Shown: positions 47,838 through 61,970 of the stretch, piece by piece | Numbering within the stretch: the stretch's first letter is position 1 | Layout: each line of letters opens with the position of its first letter | From: Inonotus obliquus | Lineage: Eukaryota; Basidiomycota; Agaricomycetes; Hymenochaetales; Hymenochaetaceae | Assembly (NCBI GenBank): GCA_032164295.1 | Contig: JAJHTX010000009.1 | Coordinates: forward strand, 1,953,918 to 2,017,917 | Length of the DNA stretch: 64,000 nt | Reading direction: 5' to 3' | Program-made: the position numbers and the translations under genes | The notes under the pieces: generated by a model | Database searches by the model: none | Seen by the model: only the letters and a program-made list of their open reading frames with translations | Told to the model about the DNA's origin: nothing

Positions 47838-48460
47838 GGTTGTTTAAGGTATACCCGCAAGTTAGCTCAGTGAGAGGCTAGAGATTGTGCTGCGAGGGAA
47901 ACAATGCAGAGGCTGTCGAGGATGATGACTCCGAAGATGTTTGAAGAGTCATCTAATATACTCGGAGGGAACTAGGAGATGTTGGATAGGATAATGTTGA
48001 AGGCCCTCAAATGCCGAGGAGTAGTCAGCAGAGTGTGCAAATGTTGGGATCGGAGGACACTCGGACGACCAGCACGTTCCATGTACCAGAAGCGCAGGGC
48101 GTCATTTGACCTCTACGTGTGACTCATTGTGGCTTGTGGCTCAATTACTACCAGCGGCATGTAACGGAACATGTGTTTGAGTCTGTTTGGCATGACGCAA
48201 TGCGCAATAGATTCTTATCAATTGAATCCTTAGTCATCCCGTTTGAGCCGCGGCATCATTCTCCTGGGGTCGCTCGCTCGATCATCTTTTACGCTGCATA
48301 AGATTTGAAGCTGACCTTGGCAATGCATTATCGGCCGATAACAAGTTGCTATTGATACAGATACAGCGTCGAATTAGTTGGTAAAAGTGCCAAGTATACA
48401 GTATGAAGGGTATACCGAAAATCAAATTAACTCTTGACCGCACTATCTCATCCAGCCGGG
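47838..48460. other. Intergenic, no gene seen
   Basis: Short unsupported frames only, upstream of the third MARVEL-like copy and downstream of the coiled-coil gene. Confidence 0.4.
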
Positions 48461-50500
48461 TCAAGGGGCAGCCCGATACGGATTATTGGATGCAAAAAGG
48501 AACGGACGAGTTTCCTCCCGACCCTCCTTGGCCTGTCCGGACTGAATCGGCGCTTTGTCAGATGTGTTATTTATCTCCGTGCTGATTTCGTTATCGTCGG
48601 TCCGATGGTCGATAGTCTCGGCGAAGCGCGGTCCAGCAGACGAGCCGGGCGCTACTTCGGTTGTTCTTGAGCCCAAGGACAAAGTAGAATAGGAGGATGA
48701 AGACGATTGCAACGACCGCGGTGGCGAACCAGGTGGAGGTGCATATGACGATGAGCTTCCGGTAAGAATCGGAGGACGTGCTTCGGGAGGAGGGAGGTGA
48801 GGTGCTACCTGGCTCGTCTCTGCAGTAGGGAAAGAAGGTCGGACGGCATAGCTCGGAGGACTGGGTTGTTCCTGATGAATTGGTACAGGCATCGTGACAG
48901 TGTTCTCGGACTCTGCACGAGCAAGCACCCTGGATCCTTCTTCAGGCTGCCGCGCATATACTGGTAGCTGCGGAAACCTTGTAATGTCATCGCCCGAGTG
49001 TGTAAACACCCTCAGACCGCCCTCTTCGCGGACACGCATGAGAATATCACGTCGAGTTGCTACAAGCTGACGCCGTCGTGACTTGAGAAATTCCTGTGTG
49101 TCATTTGCTTGCCTCTCGAGGTTCTTGATGCGTTCTTCACATGCTGTACATTCTGCGAAGACTCCCTGCTGGTATGAACGAACGGACTCGATCGATTTCT
49201 TTATTTTCTCTACAACCAAAAATCAATAGGGTTCTCGTAAGAAACAATGAATCGCTTACGTTGGAACATGAGGTCCTGACCGAAAATGTTAGAACGAGAA
49301 CCGGACTTTCACGCCTTTTCACGACTCACCGTGTACATGTTATCAAACACGACATGCAACCATTCTGGAGATACAATTCTCCCAGGTTGAACCTGCTTGA
49401 CTAGCGGTTGCAAACTACGCGCACGGTCAAGGAGACGCTGAGCTTGTGCTGAGAGTGTCTGAGCACGAATCAAGTCATCTGCCTCCGCCATCTGAGCCCA
49501 TGCACCACCAATCTGCCACGTGTCATACGTCGCTGCAAGATTGGCCTGTGATGAATTTGTCAAATAAAAAACAGGCGTTCGTAAACAGCTCTCCGACGCA
49601 CGCTCTGCAGAGCTGACTGCGCCTGGTTTGCGCAACCAGCCGCTTGATTGAGGATGCCAAAGACATTTTTCTCATGGCTGAGCCGTACCTGAGCCTACAA
49701 AAGCATTAGCAATGCCCCAGTTGAAATATAAAGGCTGACTTGTTCATAAAGCGTTTCAGCCTCCCTCAGTTCCTCCTCCGCTGCATCTTCTTCCGGAAAG
49801 TCTACGTCCACGTGTTAGCTCGTCGTCTTGCTCGTTTGAAATGTTGATCACACCTGGAGATGGGCCATCGAACGCTGACTTGAAAAGTTCATCGATGCGC
49901 TGGAGAATCTCCTTGCGGATGACGACTTGAGACTCGAGGTCCGCCTTCTGCTCGGAGAACTATTAGTTCCAGCATAATTTTATCCGCATCAGGGGACTCA
50001 ATACCTTTAGATTGGCATTCTCCACGGCTGCTTTGAGTTCTGAAATCGCAAGGTTTTCGTTGTGCTCGCTTTGAGCAGCCTCAATGTATTCGCGTTCCTC
50101 TTTCTCCAATCTGCGCTCCAAACCTTCTTTACCTCCGTGTTTCATACGTACAAAGAAGCGCCTAGTGCTACTACGTTGAAGTTTGTCGAGGTCCTTGTGT
50201 TCTGCTTTCCTGATCACCACGAGAAACTGTGAGATAAGAAACTATCCAGAGAGTTGACAAGTACTCGCCGCTTCTCAATCAGTTTCTCCATTCGCGCTTC
50301 TCGCGTCCTCAAATCCCTCTCGAGACTTTGGAGGAGATCAATGGTGTCGCTTAGTTCTGCTGGTGCATGATCATAATTAGCGACGGTCTGCTCCAATTGA
50401 GCATGCTGAGACAGCGTAAATCAACGACTGGGGCCATTCTCGACAACAGACATGGGTGTACCTCTTCTGCAATCCCAGCTATGTTGACTTCAGTGGGCAT
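48461..50500 (-). CDS. Coiled-coil protein with C-terminal PPSY motif, copy A
   Basis: This is a multi-exon gene starting MPTEVNIAGIAEE, with a second exon HAQLEQTVANYDHAPAELSD. The centre is charged and heptad-patterned (LLQSLERDLRTREARMEKLI, then the exon with LDKLQRSSTRRFFVRMKHGG), followed by SAQAQRLLDRARSLQPLVKQ and ECTACEERIKNLERQANDTQ. The last about 130 residues are Pro/Ser-rich and contain PSPPSYAV, a PPxY-type motif that can bind WW domains of Rsp5-like ubiquitin ligases. I do not recognise the family. The next gene upstream is a clear paralogue with the same order of blocks, so both are probably real. Exact internal introns between 49640 and 49960 are uncertain. Confidence 0.68.
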
Positions 50501-50581
50501 GTTGATAATCGAGATGGAACGAACGTTCTTCAAAGTAGTATTATAAAAGTAATGATATGCTGTGCATATGAAAGGCGCCCA

Positions 50582-50622
50582 GCGATGCGCGCATCGCATA
50601 TGCGCTGCCAGCTTCCCACGTG
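50582..50622. promoter_or_regulatory. Perfect 16-bp palindrome and CACGTG upstream of copy A
   Basis: GCGATGCGCGCATCGC at 50582-50597 is a perfect palindrome, and CACGTG follows at 50617-50622. They lie 82-122 bp upstream of the start of copy A. Confidence 0.45.
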
Positions 50623-50823
50623 ATGTACGGCAAATACACAGTAGGTAGTACATACAACACAGCAATGTCTGATCTCCCAGGTTTCGGTTTGTCTCGTAAG
50701 GAACCGTACCTGGCCAAAGCAATCCCTGAGAAAACAGATTATAAAGTTCAAGGTGAACGGGTGAACGAAGGCATGCGCTGCACCAAAGAGCACTTCGGGT
50801 CGTGCAGATGATTACAATCATTC

Positions 50824-52435
50824 CTAACCAATCTCAGGAAAGGGGAAGGAGAACGTTGACTGGCTATCATAGCTCGGGGGATCCTCCTCGCGCGGCGTTG
50901 TAGGGATGACCTGGGGTAGCACTGTAGAGACGTCCTGGGGCGGCACTGCAACAGGTACCTCTTTTGCCCCTACAGAGTGCGATGTAGCTTGGGTTGATCT
51001 TGTAGTACTCTCGTCTGAACGCGAGTTCGTCCTTACGCCACCTTCCTCGTGTACGCGCTCAAGGATACTGCATCGCGTTGCAAATAGGACATTTCGTTGC
51101 GACATGACGTATGCCTGTGCATCATCTGCTGCTCTCGTGAAGCTCTTGATTCGTCCCTTGCTCGCCATGCACTCCGCAGCAATCTCTTCTTGGTAAATCC
51201 GTAGGGATTCCTTCGAGCTGAGTATCCATTTGTTCAAAAACGCTTTACCCTGGGAGGAAAGATCAAAACCAACGAACACCAACAATCTGTCGCCACTTGC
51301 CGTGCAAAACGCATCGATCCCCGTCTGTGTGGGTATCACGCTCCTTGGTTGAATCGCTCTGACCGAAGGCTGCAAGCCCCGTGCACGATCAAGCAATTGC
51401 TGTGCTTGTTCCGAGAGCTCCTTCGCCAAAACTAAAAAAGCTGGACCCATGTCAGCGTCCGAAGAATCTGACTGCAAAGTTATCTTAGGTCATAAATAAT
51501 CGACTGAAGAGGCGAAAGACTCACCTTGTTCAGTATAGAAACAGCCCGACTCGTGCACTCGGACGCTCGGCCAAGTATTTCGTATACCGCCTTCTCGCCG
51601 CTAAGATCTGCCTGCGCCTAGGATCCTTTCTGTTGACATATGCCATATCAAAAGCAAGCAAACCAAGACTTACACGCTCAAAATAAAGCTCGGCTTCCCT
51701 CATTTCCTGCTCAGCTGCATCCTCTTCTGGAAAGTCTGGGGACCCTAAGAGTAATTCGCCAAAAAACTTGAAGTTTGTTCACCTGGCGAGGGCCCATCAA
51801 ATGCATTCTCGTAGAGCTTATCCAAGTATTGGAGGATTTCTTCCCGAATCGCGATTTGTGATTCGAGATCTATCTTCTGCTCAGACAGATGAGTCCAGAA
51901 GACTTTTGATGACCCGGAATACTGCTATACCTTTTGCCTCGCATTCTCGGCGGTAGCTTTGAGCGCTGAAATCGAGAGGACCTCGTCATGCTCTGTCTGG
52001 GCTGTTTGTGCGTATCGAAGCTCCTCTATCTCCATTTTGCGTTCCAATCCCTGCTTCCCTCCATTCTTCATGCGTGCAAGTAAGCGTCTCGTGCTGCTTC
52101 GATGAAGTTTGACAATATCCTTGTAATTGGCTTTCCTGGCGATATTTGATCAGAACGGGCGACGGTGTAATAGCCAAAAATCAAGTACACTACGCACCGT
52201 TCCTCAATCAGCTTCTCTAGCTGCTGTTCCCGCTCTATTATGTCCCTCTCAAGGTTTTCGAGCAGGTCATTGGTTTCACGCAGCTCCTGGACTGCGCGAT
52301 CGCAGTTAGTGATACATAGCTGTAGTTGGGCATGCTGAGAGGATATCTTCAGTATATTGAAATAAGGATGGAATTTGACGAAGTACTCACTTCTTCAGCA
52401 ATTCGAGTGATGATAGCGCCTGACGACGAAGACAT
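50824..52435 (-). CDS. Coiled-coil protein with C-terminal PPSY motif, copy B
   Basis: This is the tandem paralogue of the gene at 48461-50500, starting MSSSSGAIITRIAEE and continuing HAQLQLCITNCDRAVQELRE. Shared blocks are LLENLERDIIEREQQLEKLI, LHRSSTRRLLARMKNGGKQG, DFPEEDAAEQEMREAELYFE, LSEQAQQLLDRARGLQPSVR and AECMASKGRIKSFTRAADDA. The C-terminus is shorter and ends REEDPPSYDSQ and PFPEIG, so the PPSY motif is kept although the surrounding tail has diverged. Function is unknown; retention of a WW-ligand motif in both copies hints at ubiquitin-ligase or endosomal adaptor roles, which is inference. Confidence 0.68.
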
Positions 52436-53269
52436 GTTGGTGGGTAACACACGAGGCAATGATCCTGGACAATTTGATCCGAGTTACCCTGCTTCTGGGG
52501 TCCAGATATAAAATTTTGCCTCAAGTATTATAACCCAGAGACGAACTGCCAGTGGGAATCTAAGACGCAACTGACCATGAGCGTGGTTATATATACTGGA
52601 TTGACGACGGTCAGGGAAATCAGATCTGTATTGAGAGGCTGTGCAATGCACCGGAAAGGGAATCTGTGCAGTCTCGTGCTACATTGACTTATTGATGGTG
52701 TTTCTCTTGGCTGAGCTGCTCGCTGTGGGACTCGGGGCGAGTGCATATCCATGGCGCAGAAAGGACGTGCCGAGGTGCATCCTATATACTTGGATGAGAT
52801 GGGGGTAGAGCACCCACGATTCGGCATCACGGGCGGCCATGTTCTTGATGCGATCATCAAACAAAGTGAAGATGAACATGAGCTCGGTTGTCTTGAGCTC
52901 AGCTGTGTACTTCCTGTGCTAAGTACTTGTCTCCGTACTAGTAGCGGTGTAGATATAAAAGATATCAACAGTAGGTGTTATATTGTCACATCATCACGTG
53001 CAGCTTGTCACATCACTTCAGGGTCGTCCCTGGCGTGTCCACACCGTTTCAATCACGGAGAACTCAGCCTTGGACAGAATAAGGACAACACCATGTCCAC
53101 ACCAGTCGGGCACAGCGTCGCTTCCAGGCATTGAAGCCTACCCGATGTAGACTTCTACCTGCTTCACCGACTTTTCCCCTCTTTCTCACTAGCATTGGGC
53201 TATCTATTTTACGTTGATCCCGCCAACAAGACAGTTAATTGATCATATCCGTTGCACATTCATCTAGCC
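52436..53269. other. Intergenic, unassigned
   Basis: Overlapping frames on both strands around 52680-53134 have no recognisable motifs and no splice model I trust. One CACGTG lies at 52995-53000. Confidence 0.35.
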
Positions 53270-54028
53270 AGCGATGCAGATGCGATTCTAACCGCCTTCT
53301 ACGAAATCCACGTCGCGGGACTAACGCTGTTTCGAGTATACAAGAATCTCATGGAAATGGTTCATGGAGGAGTCAAGGGCACGGCCTTTATCAGTTGGTA
53401 GCTGAGCAAGGTACGTAACTATTTCATTTAACCGCGTTACTATGTCCCCATCATATTTTGCACGCAGGCACATTATATTTCTGCGTCGTGTCGATTTTCA
53501 CGATCGCGACAGTTGTGTTTTATTTTGTGAGCGACTGCCTTGCTTCGTTTACAAAACAATGATTAATGTTTGAATACAATGCAAACGCAAGCAGCGAGTT
53601 TCTAGACGTGTTCTTACCCCGCTCTCTCACCCTCAACGCGCTCAGTCCGGCACCTTCTTCCAGGGACTTCTTAATGCGCTAACGCTTCCGTGCGTCTTCT
53701 CTGATCATTGTCATTCACAAGTCAGCACCTACTGATTGATGACATAGTTTATATCGTCTTCTTACTACAAGTACGTGAATGGCAAGACAAGGACACCGTG
53801 GACATGACAACGCTCGAGATAAATCACGTTGCAACTCCCCCTTCGCAGCTAATTTCGACGCTGTCTTGCTGGATGACTTCGGAAACCGCAATAGGTCACT
53901 GCTGGGTTCCCACCACGCAGATAGCGACTCTTCGTATATCCTATAGCTATAGAGTGACTGCGAGAACGGATGCCGAAACGGCTTCGTTGACTGTCTTTGG
54001 AAAATATGAACTACGCAATGTTACATAA
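53270..54028 (+). pseudogene. Decayed, inverted 3' half of a DUF6533-type gene
   Basis: Fragments such as VYKNLMEMVHGGVKGTAFI, TLYFCVVSIFTIATVVFYF, FLLQVREWQDKDTVDM and AVLLDDFGNR match the late part of the DUF6533 genes at 54123 and 56889 (RFLLQLREWQSRDTVSAG, ALLDDFGAY). They are spread over several frames with stops between them, and the N-terminal half with the DUF6533 core is absent. It lies on the opposite strand to the intact copies. Confidence 0.7.
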
Positions 54029-54122
54029 TTTCGGTAGAAGCAAGATAAATACTGTAAGAGCGGGCCATTCTCTACATTTATAAAATACCAAACTCATAAA
54101 CTTGAGCATCTCTGCGGACCAC

Positions 54123-55897
54123 TTAGGCCTTGCTAGCGTTGTCTTTTTCGTTTGTGATTTGTCCCACAGAATCTAATCCACTCAATACTATCTGGTTATT
54201 CGTTTCGTCACCCTCCCCAAATACCTCGGTGCCATACGTACGTGTGCTCTCGCTCTCCCAAGAGGAATGTACAGCCGAAGAGTCGTAAGCTCCGAAATCG
54301 TCGAGGAGCGCGGCATCCACGACTGCGACGGCCTGCAGTGCAGAGAGCGTCTGAACCTGCCTCGTTTCTGTTCCATTCGTGGTAGTACCAGCTGAGACAG
54401 TGTCCCTGCTCTGCCATTCGCGGAGCTGGAGGAGAAATCGCGCCGTCAAGAGGCATGACACCCTAATGGGATCCGTTGAATTGGTGAGTATGAAAAGATG
54501 GAAGCAAACTGAAACTCACGGAAGATTGAATGCATTTGGAATGCGTTGGAAGAATGAGCCATTCTATGATGGGGAACATTGAATCCAATGCAAACTAGAC
54601 TAATTATGTATCCACTTACTGCAGCACGCTGTGTGCATCAGAAAGTCAGTATGGAGTTCATATTTCAGGCGCTTACACTTACGAAATTCAGAACCACTGC
54701 TGCAGTGGTGAAGATGGAGATTATACAATAATATGATATCCCTCCGATCGCGAGTCAGGCTCATACCAAGGAGTGTCCAACAAATACATCATTACCTTGC
54801 TTAGAAATCATAGTCAAGAAGCTCCCTCTCTCGAATTTCCACGAACCACCAACACGACATTCTTGGATACAGCGAACGATGGTGAGTATTGCGGCCAAGA
54901 ACTCGAATACGATCATCAGAATAGAGAGCAAGCCGGCCTCTATCAATGGGATGGTATTGGCATGCAGACACTTCAAAGAGGAAGACCACTATACCTCTGT
55001 TCAAAGAACGCAAGTTAGTTTTCTAGACATCAGATATGTAATACCAGGAACATACATTCTGTTTGTCGTCCCTCCAGCACAATTCAAACCTGGAACGTGG
55101 AGCTTTCATAAAATTAAGTTGCATGCACGATTCTCTCAGGATCACGAAAAAGCTTACGATATCGAGAATGATACATGTCAATCCGAGTGATCCCAGTAAA
55201 GCGAGTATCAGACGATTGCATCCGAACACGGCGTATGTACGGCCAGTGAGAGTAGCTGCACTCCGAGAAAAAAGAGAAATCAACTGCCGTTCTGCTGTCA
55301 CATCGAACGGGCCTCACCAATCACAGCTGCTCGTCCAAGAACACTAATAACTCCAACGAACTTGTACCAGTCATCACAGCTATCCATAGAGTTATTCAGA
55401 TTCCGTCGCGGAACTAAACAACCGAAACGCATACTACAGGCAAAGGGCAATAAATATATCATCAACTGGACTAGGCAGAAACGGAGTTATCCTCACCTTT
55501 TTAATATTCGGAATTTTGCCGGCCAGCGCAGCCAGAAATAATACGTTGGCAATAAGGGCATATCGACAACAGATGTAAAGCACAGTGGAGAATCGGAACT
55601 TCTTTCCCCAGATGTATTTGACTAGAAAGAAGTTATTGAGGTCAATATCAAACGCAGGGAATTAGACACAGACCCTCGGCTGGGAATGTTAAAGCATAAT
55701 CGTAATAAAGCAGGACTGTAGAGTTTCTGAGGATTCACAACTATTCCAGATAGAAAGGAGAGAGCATACCTATGCTAGCCCATTGAATGCGAAATTGTAG
55801 GTAGCTGTTCAATTATTAGGTGACTGCGAATATCCGTTTAGTCCAAGATGACACACTGTGCAAAGGCGGCGGATTCGGCGGCTGCGAGAGATTTCAT
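54123..55897 (-). CDS. DUF6533-type multi-pass membrane protein, copy 3
   Basis: The gene starts MKSLAAAESAAFA; the 41-nt first exon (55897-55857) splices to HYLQFRIQWASI. The family core follows: LLYYDYALTFPAE, KYIWGKKFRFSTVLYICCRY and ALIANVLFLAALAG. Later helices include AVFGCNRLILALLGSLGLTC, and the last blocks are RFLLQLREWQ and ALLDDFGAYDSS, before a hydrophilic acidic tail ending NEKDNASKA. This subtype (DYALTFPAE / KYIWGKK) differs clearly from copies 1 and 2 (YVWKAKW / NRYPV). The frame appears intact; about eight or nine introns are implied, not all fixed. Confidence 0.72.
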
Positions 55898-56888
55898 GGC
55901 AAAGTATGACTGAAGATAGCGCGCCTCACTGTAGATCCACAAAGCAGGTCAGCTAACAACAGCTGCCTTAATATACGCTCATCCCATTAGCTTCCCTTCC
56001 ATGAAAATTTCGTATCACGAGTGACTGTCAGGAGTCGTCTCAGGACCTGAATGTTTGCCCAATAAGAAGTTGTTGAATAGGTACTGATTGAAGATAAATT
56101 TAGTAGCGCGTGAGAGCCTGGTGCGGAACAGAGTATAAGCAAGAGGTTGACAGATGTTTGATATTGAAGACGGACAAGGATGTGCATGGCAAGAGCCTCG
56201 ACGACTGTGCTGAGCATGGTTATGGAAGGGGAAAGTCGAAGAACGCCAAGAGTGATCTGTACGCACAAATTCCCCAGCGATGGATACCATTTCCGGGAGA
56301 GTCGCAGATAAACCATATCATCAACCATATGCCCTCCGCGACTTCTCTGTCAAAGACAAAGATGCATAGTTTCGTTGTTTCATCCTTGACAGAGGAAAGT
56401 TGCGGGCTGGAAGATGGATTACTCTTGAAAGAAAGAACAGCCGCCCTACCATCGCACATCAAGAGACACCAATCTTCACCGCGTCGGGTCTGCATACGCG
56501 GTTATACACCATCCATTAGCCAGGAATCAGGTACCAGATGAATACTCGACTCGGAAAATTGAGGGAAGTCTCGTCAACTTCTGTGCGAGTGCAAGGAACC
56601 AAAGTGATCACAGGTACAGAACTTACCATGAAGACGGACGGGCAGATTTCTCGGTCTCACTTATTAGAGGCACCTTTCAGCTTGGTCCTTGTACAATGAC
56701 TTCGAAGAAGTAGATCAAGCAAATATAAACGACGTTCCTCTCCTCGCTGATGATGGATTTAAACGAGCGGATCAACGAGACGATCCTTTCAGGGGAATAC
56801 CAGTTTCTCACGCTTTATGTAAGTCCATTCGAAAAAAATACATGAGCAAGAATAAATACGCATACTCGCAACTTCGCAAATACAGCTA
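55898..56888. other. Intergenic, unassigned
   Basis: Frames on both strands near 56000-56540 lack recognisable motifs. This could hold decayed DUF6533 sequence, but I could not confirm it. Confidence 0.35.
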
Positions 56889-58677
56889 CTAGTGCCTGTT
56901 ATTTGCCTCCTTCTGCCCCGTTTCATCCCTCTCAACGTAAATCTCGTGTAAGTTAATTCCCTCTGTGCCGGGTAATCCTTCACTACGACCTTTCCCCGAA
57001 CTATCATCTTCACTATGTATGTACCGACCAGCCTCCGTCTCCGTCTCCCATCCGTCTCGGCTTGTATTTGTTGCGAACGAGGGCCCATCACCAAAATCAC
57101 TGAGCATCATCGAGTCGACTAGTGTGTTTGCTCTGATTTCCGTCAATGTTGCTGGATGTTGGTCTTGGCCGGTGAGACCTTGGCCGCCATCCCCTGTCAT
57201 TACGACTGACTTGTCTTGCCACTCACGCAGTTGAAGAAGGAATCGTGCGATCAAGGTGCAGGATAGGCTGGAAGAATACTGTTAGGATAAATAAACTATG
57301 CGGGAGGCATGTGACGTACGGCAGTGTGTAGGCATTAGGCAAACGCTGGAAGAAAGAGCCAGCCTAGAGTGTACGATTAGATAAAGGCCTCCGAGCGGAG
57401 AAAGTGGTGTCGAGAGGATGTATACGCACGGGTGCTCGCTAAGTCCAAGTTAGTCACAATAGTAAATATGAATTCCGGAAAAGGCTCACGAAGTTGAGGA
57501 CTACAGCTGCCATTGTGAAGAATGACACAAAGGTAAAGTACATGATTCCTGAAAAGCGATATATAGTCATAGTCATCACCTTAGATTAGCTCTTACCTTG
57601 TTTGAATACGACGGCATAGAAACTTCTGCCATCGAATCTCCATGTTCCACCGATACGAAACTCCATCATGCTTCTAACGGTGAGGAGGATGGCGGCGGTG
57701 AACTCGAAAACGACCATCAGAATGGACAATAAGGTATCAACTGTCAAAGAGGCATCTATCAGAAAGGAGATGAAATGTCGTGTAGAAGTACGATGAACCA
57801 CTAGTATTTGAGAAGTGAGTGACGAGAAAACACTAGAATACAGTATACACTTACATTCTATTTGCTGACGAGCCCTCACACCTGAGCCCCGGTACATGCG
57901 TCTGTATGTCACTGCATTGGCCTGGATTGTATCCTGATTCGAAAGAGCAGAAACTTACGAAGTCCAAGACAATGCACGTAAGGCCAAGAGACATCAGTGA
58001 AACGAGCACGGATCGATTGCAGCCATACACAGCATATGTCCGTCCAGTGAGAGCGGCTGCATTGCTTTCATTCAGGGATGGTCTGTGGCAATTAACTGAA
58101 ATCTCATACCTATAACTGCTGCCCTCCCAAGGACGCTAATGACACCAATGACTTTATACCATACATCGCACCTAGGATAAGATTAGGCATGCAGACAACA
58201 TTCGAGTCGCTAAAGTGAACATACTGTGGAAGCAAACGAGAGTGAGCTCCACTACGGATGTTATCACAAGACACCAGCACCCACCGTCGCACCAAGCTTA
58301 TCCATTTTAGCAAGAGCATAAAGGACATTGGCTACTAGAGCGTAGCGACAGCAGATGTATAGAAGTGTAGAGAAACGTATTTTCTTTCCCCAGATGTACT
58401 TGGCTTAGTTAGATCATATCAGAATCCGGTAAAACGATATGATACAGCATGCCATCCGTACAGACCTTCAGCAGGGAATGTTAGGGCATAGTCGTAATAA
58501 AGGAAGGCTGTGGGGATACAATGAGCGATTGCGTGCGAAGTCGGACATGAGAGACGCACCGATACTCGAGTATTGGATTCTGAATTGAAGGAAGCTGATG
58601 TGCCAGCTGGGGGTCAGTTACACGGAAAGAAGGTAATTTCGACGTTGGACATACTGCGCAGCAGCTTTGGAGGCCAT
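56889..58677 (-). CDS. DUF6533-type multi-pass membrane protein, copy 4
   Basis: A tandem paralogue of copy 3. The first exon MASKAAA splices in phase 2 to HWHISFLQFRIQYSSI, then AFLYYDYALTFPAE, then AKYIWGKKIRFSTLLYICCR and YALVANVLYALAKMDKLG. Later exons include LLSILMVVFEFTAAILLTVR and FRIGGTWRFDGRSFYAVVF, and the last exon begins at RFLLQLREWQDKSVV. The tail is hydrophilic. Structure and order of blocks agree with copy 3, which lies about 1 kb away in the same orientation, so the two arose by tandem duplication. The biological role of this family is not established. Confidence 0.75.
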
Positions 58678-60156
58678 GATGAACTGGGATACTCTTCTCC
58701 ACTCTGCTGATCGTCAAGCGCAATCTATATGTGCCAGGTAGAGGCGATGACAGGAAACAGAGTTGAGGGAGAGACGGCCACCTGGACGTCAGCCAATGTC
58801 ACCGGCCCCAAAAGATGCAATCTTGAACTGTAACGGGGATACTTCCAAATTCCATAGACAGAACGCCGAGCCCCAAAGTTTTAGTAGGATAAGTAAAGCC
58901 TCCTGAACGGAATACCCAAGATGAACTACCCAATTCAAAGTATTGGGATACGATCATCGCATAGTTAAGCTTTGCATACCCATTCTGGTCATGCAACTCT
59001 GGAACAGCACAATGCATCAAGCAGAGCCACCGCTTCATATGTTGGTCTCCATATGGCAGAACAATGGAATGCTCTTTATTTCGGGGTCGGTTCCGACAAA
59101 AATCATTGCAGCAGTTATAGCCGAACCAAGTCCGTTTGCGCTTCCTACCGTCCCGGAAATAGGAGGATATGGCGTTGCCAGGTGAAGACTTCTGTAATAG
59201 AATCTGGAAACTTGAGATCCGATTGGATAGCGTTAGGTATCTCGTGAGGTGCAGAGGAGACAAGTGAGGCTCAGGCTGGCAGAAGGTGAGAGAGACGGAA
59301 AGTACCGGGATTAGCCAAACGCATAGCATTCTGCAGGGTCATGGGATTAACCTTGTATTTTCACCGCACCGGGGATCGCAATACCATGATACCAATGAGA
59401 AGGCATGTGAAGGTTTCGGATAATTTATAGTGTATCATGATGTGAAGAACCTGATCTTGCTATTAGTATCACGATGGAATGGACCTCTTGATATCCAGAT
59501 CTCTGGTAGCAGCTGAATCCTTGTTTGGGAGTTGGATGAACCCCCCTATCAATCTATCACCTTCATTACTTTTCACCATGGCTCAGTGCAACAGCGAATA
59601 TATCACAAGCTGCTAATCTCACCATCGTTTGTGCCGAGTCCAACAGACATCCATCTCCATCTCTCAACTCTAACGATAAATTGCCCATTGCCACGTCCAT
59701 GATCGCACCATCAAATTCCTCGACGATCCAGCCTCTTTGGTATCAGTTAACAACGCAGTATGTCCTATTTGTGTACCGGTATTATCGGAGCATAAACGTG
59801 TACTTACGGCATATCGAAATCGCCTTCACGCACGCCCCTTTAATTTCCGATTTCTAGAGCTTTAGTGCAGTCGCGGACTTGGTCAACGGATCCTCCTTAA
59901 CGTTCTGTGCGCCGAAACGCTATACGGATTCAAGTCGTACAATCGGTATCAAACGGCAGACTCGCTCAATCTTGAGATGTTGGCACAAATGACTGTGCCA
60001 TTGGCGTAACCAGCATTCGGCCACCTGGAGGCGGTTGAAGATGCCAGGCTGTGAGGACACGTCGGGTGTTCGTAGATAAAAAAGGAAATTAATGCAATGC
60101 TGGTAGCAACTCTATATGCGAAGTTAAGATACAGTATGCATGGAGATTAGCCTTCC
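58678..60156. other. Gene-poor stretch
   Basis: A 176-codon minus-strand frame at 58799-59329 begins with a hydrophobic run but has no family motifs. Near 59070-59170 a different minus frame reads TVGSANGLGSAITAA, which faintly resembles an MFS transporter fragment. A plus-strand frame at about 59535-59870 is also unassigned. None is strong enough to call. Confidence 0.35.

Positions 60157-61970
<1,814 letters not shown>

Noticed and set aside
58799..59329. 176-codon minus-strand frame with hydrophobic start, and an MFS-like fragment in another frame
   Set aside because: No continuous splice model and no family motif beyond a short resemblance.
59535..59880. Plus-strand frame of about 110 codons and a minus-strand frame reading WIVEEFDGAIMDVAMGN
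   Set aside because: The plus frame has no start codon upstream and the minus frame no splice context; neither matches a family I can name.
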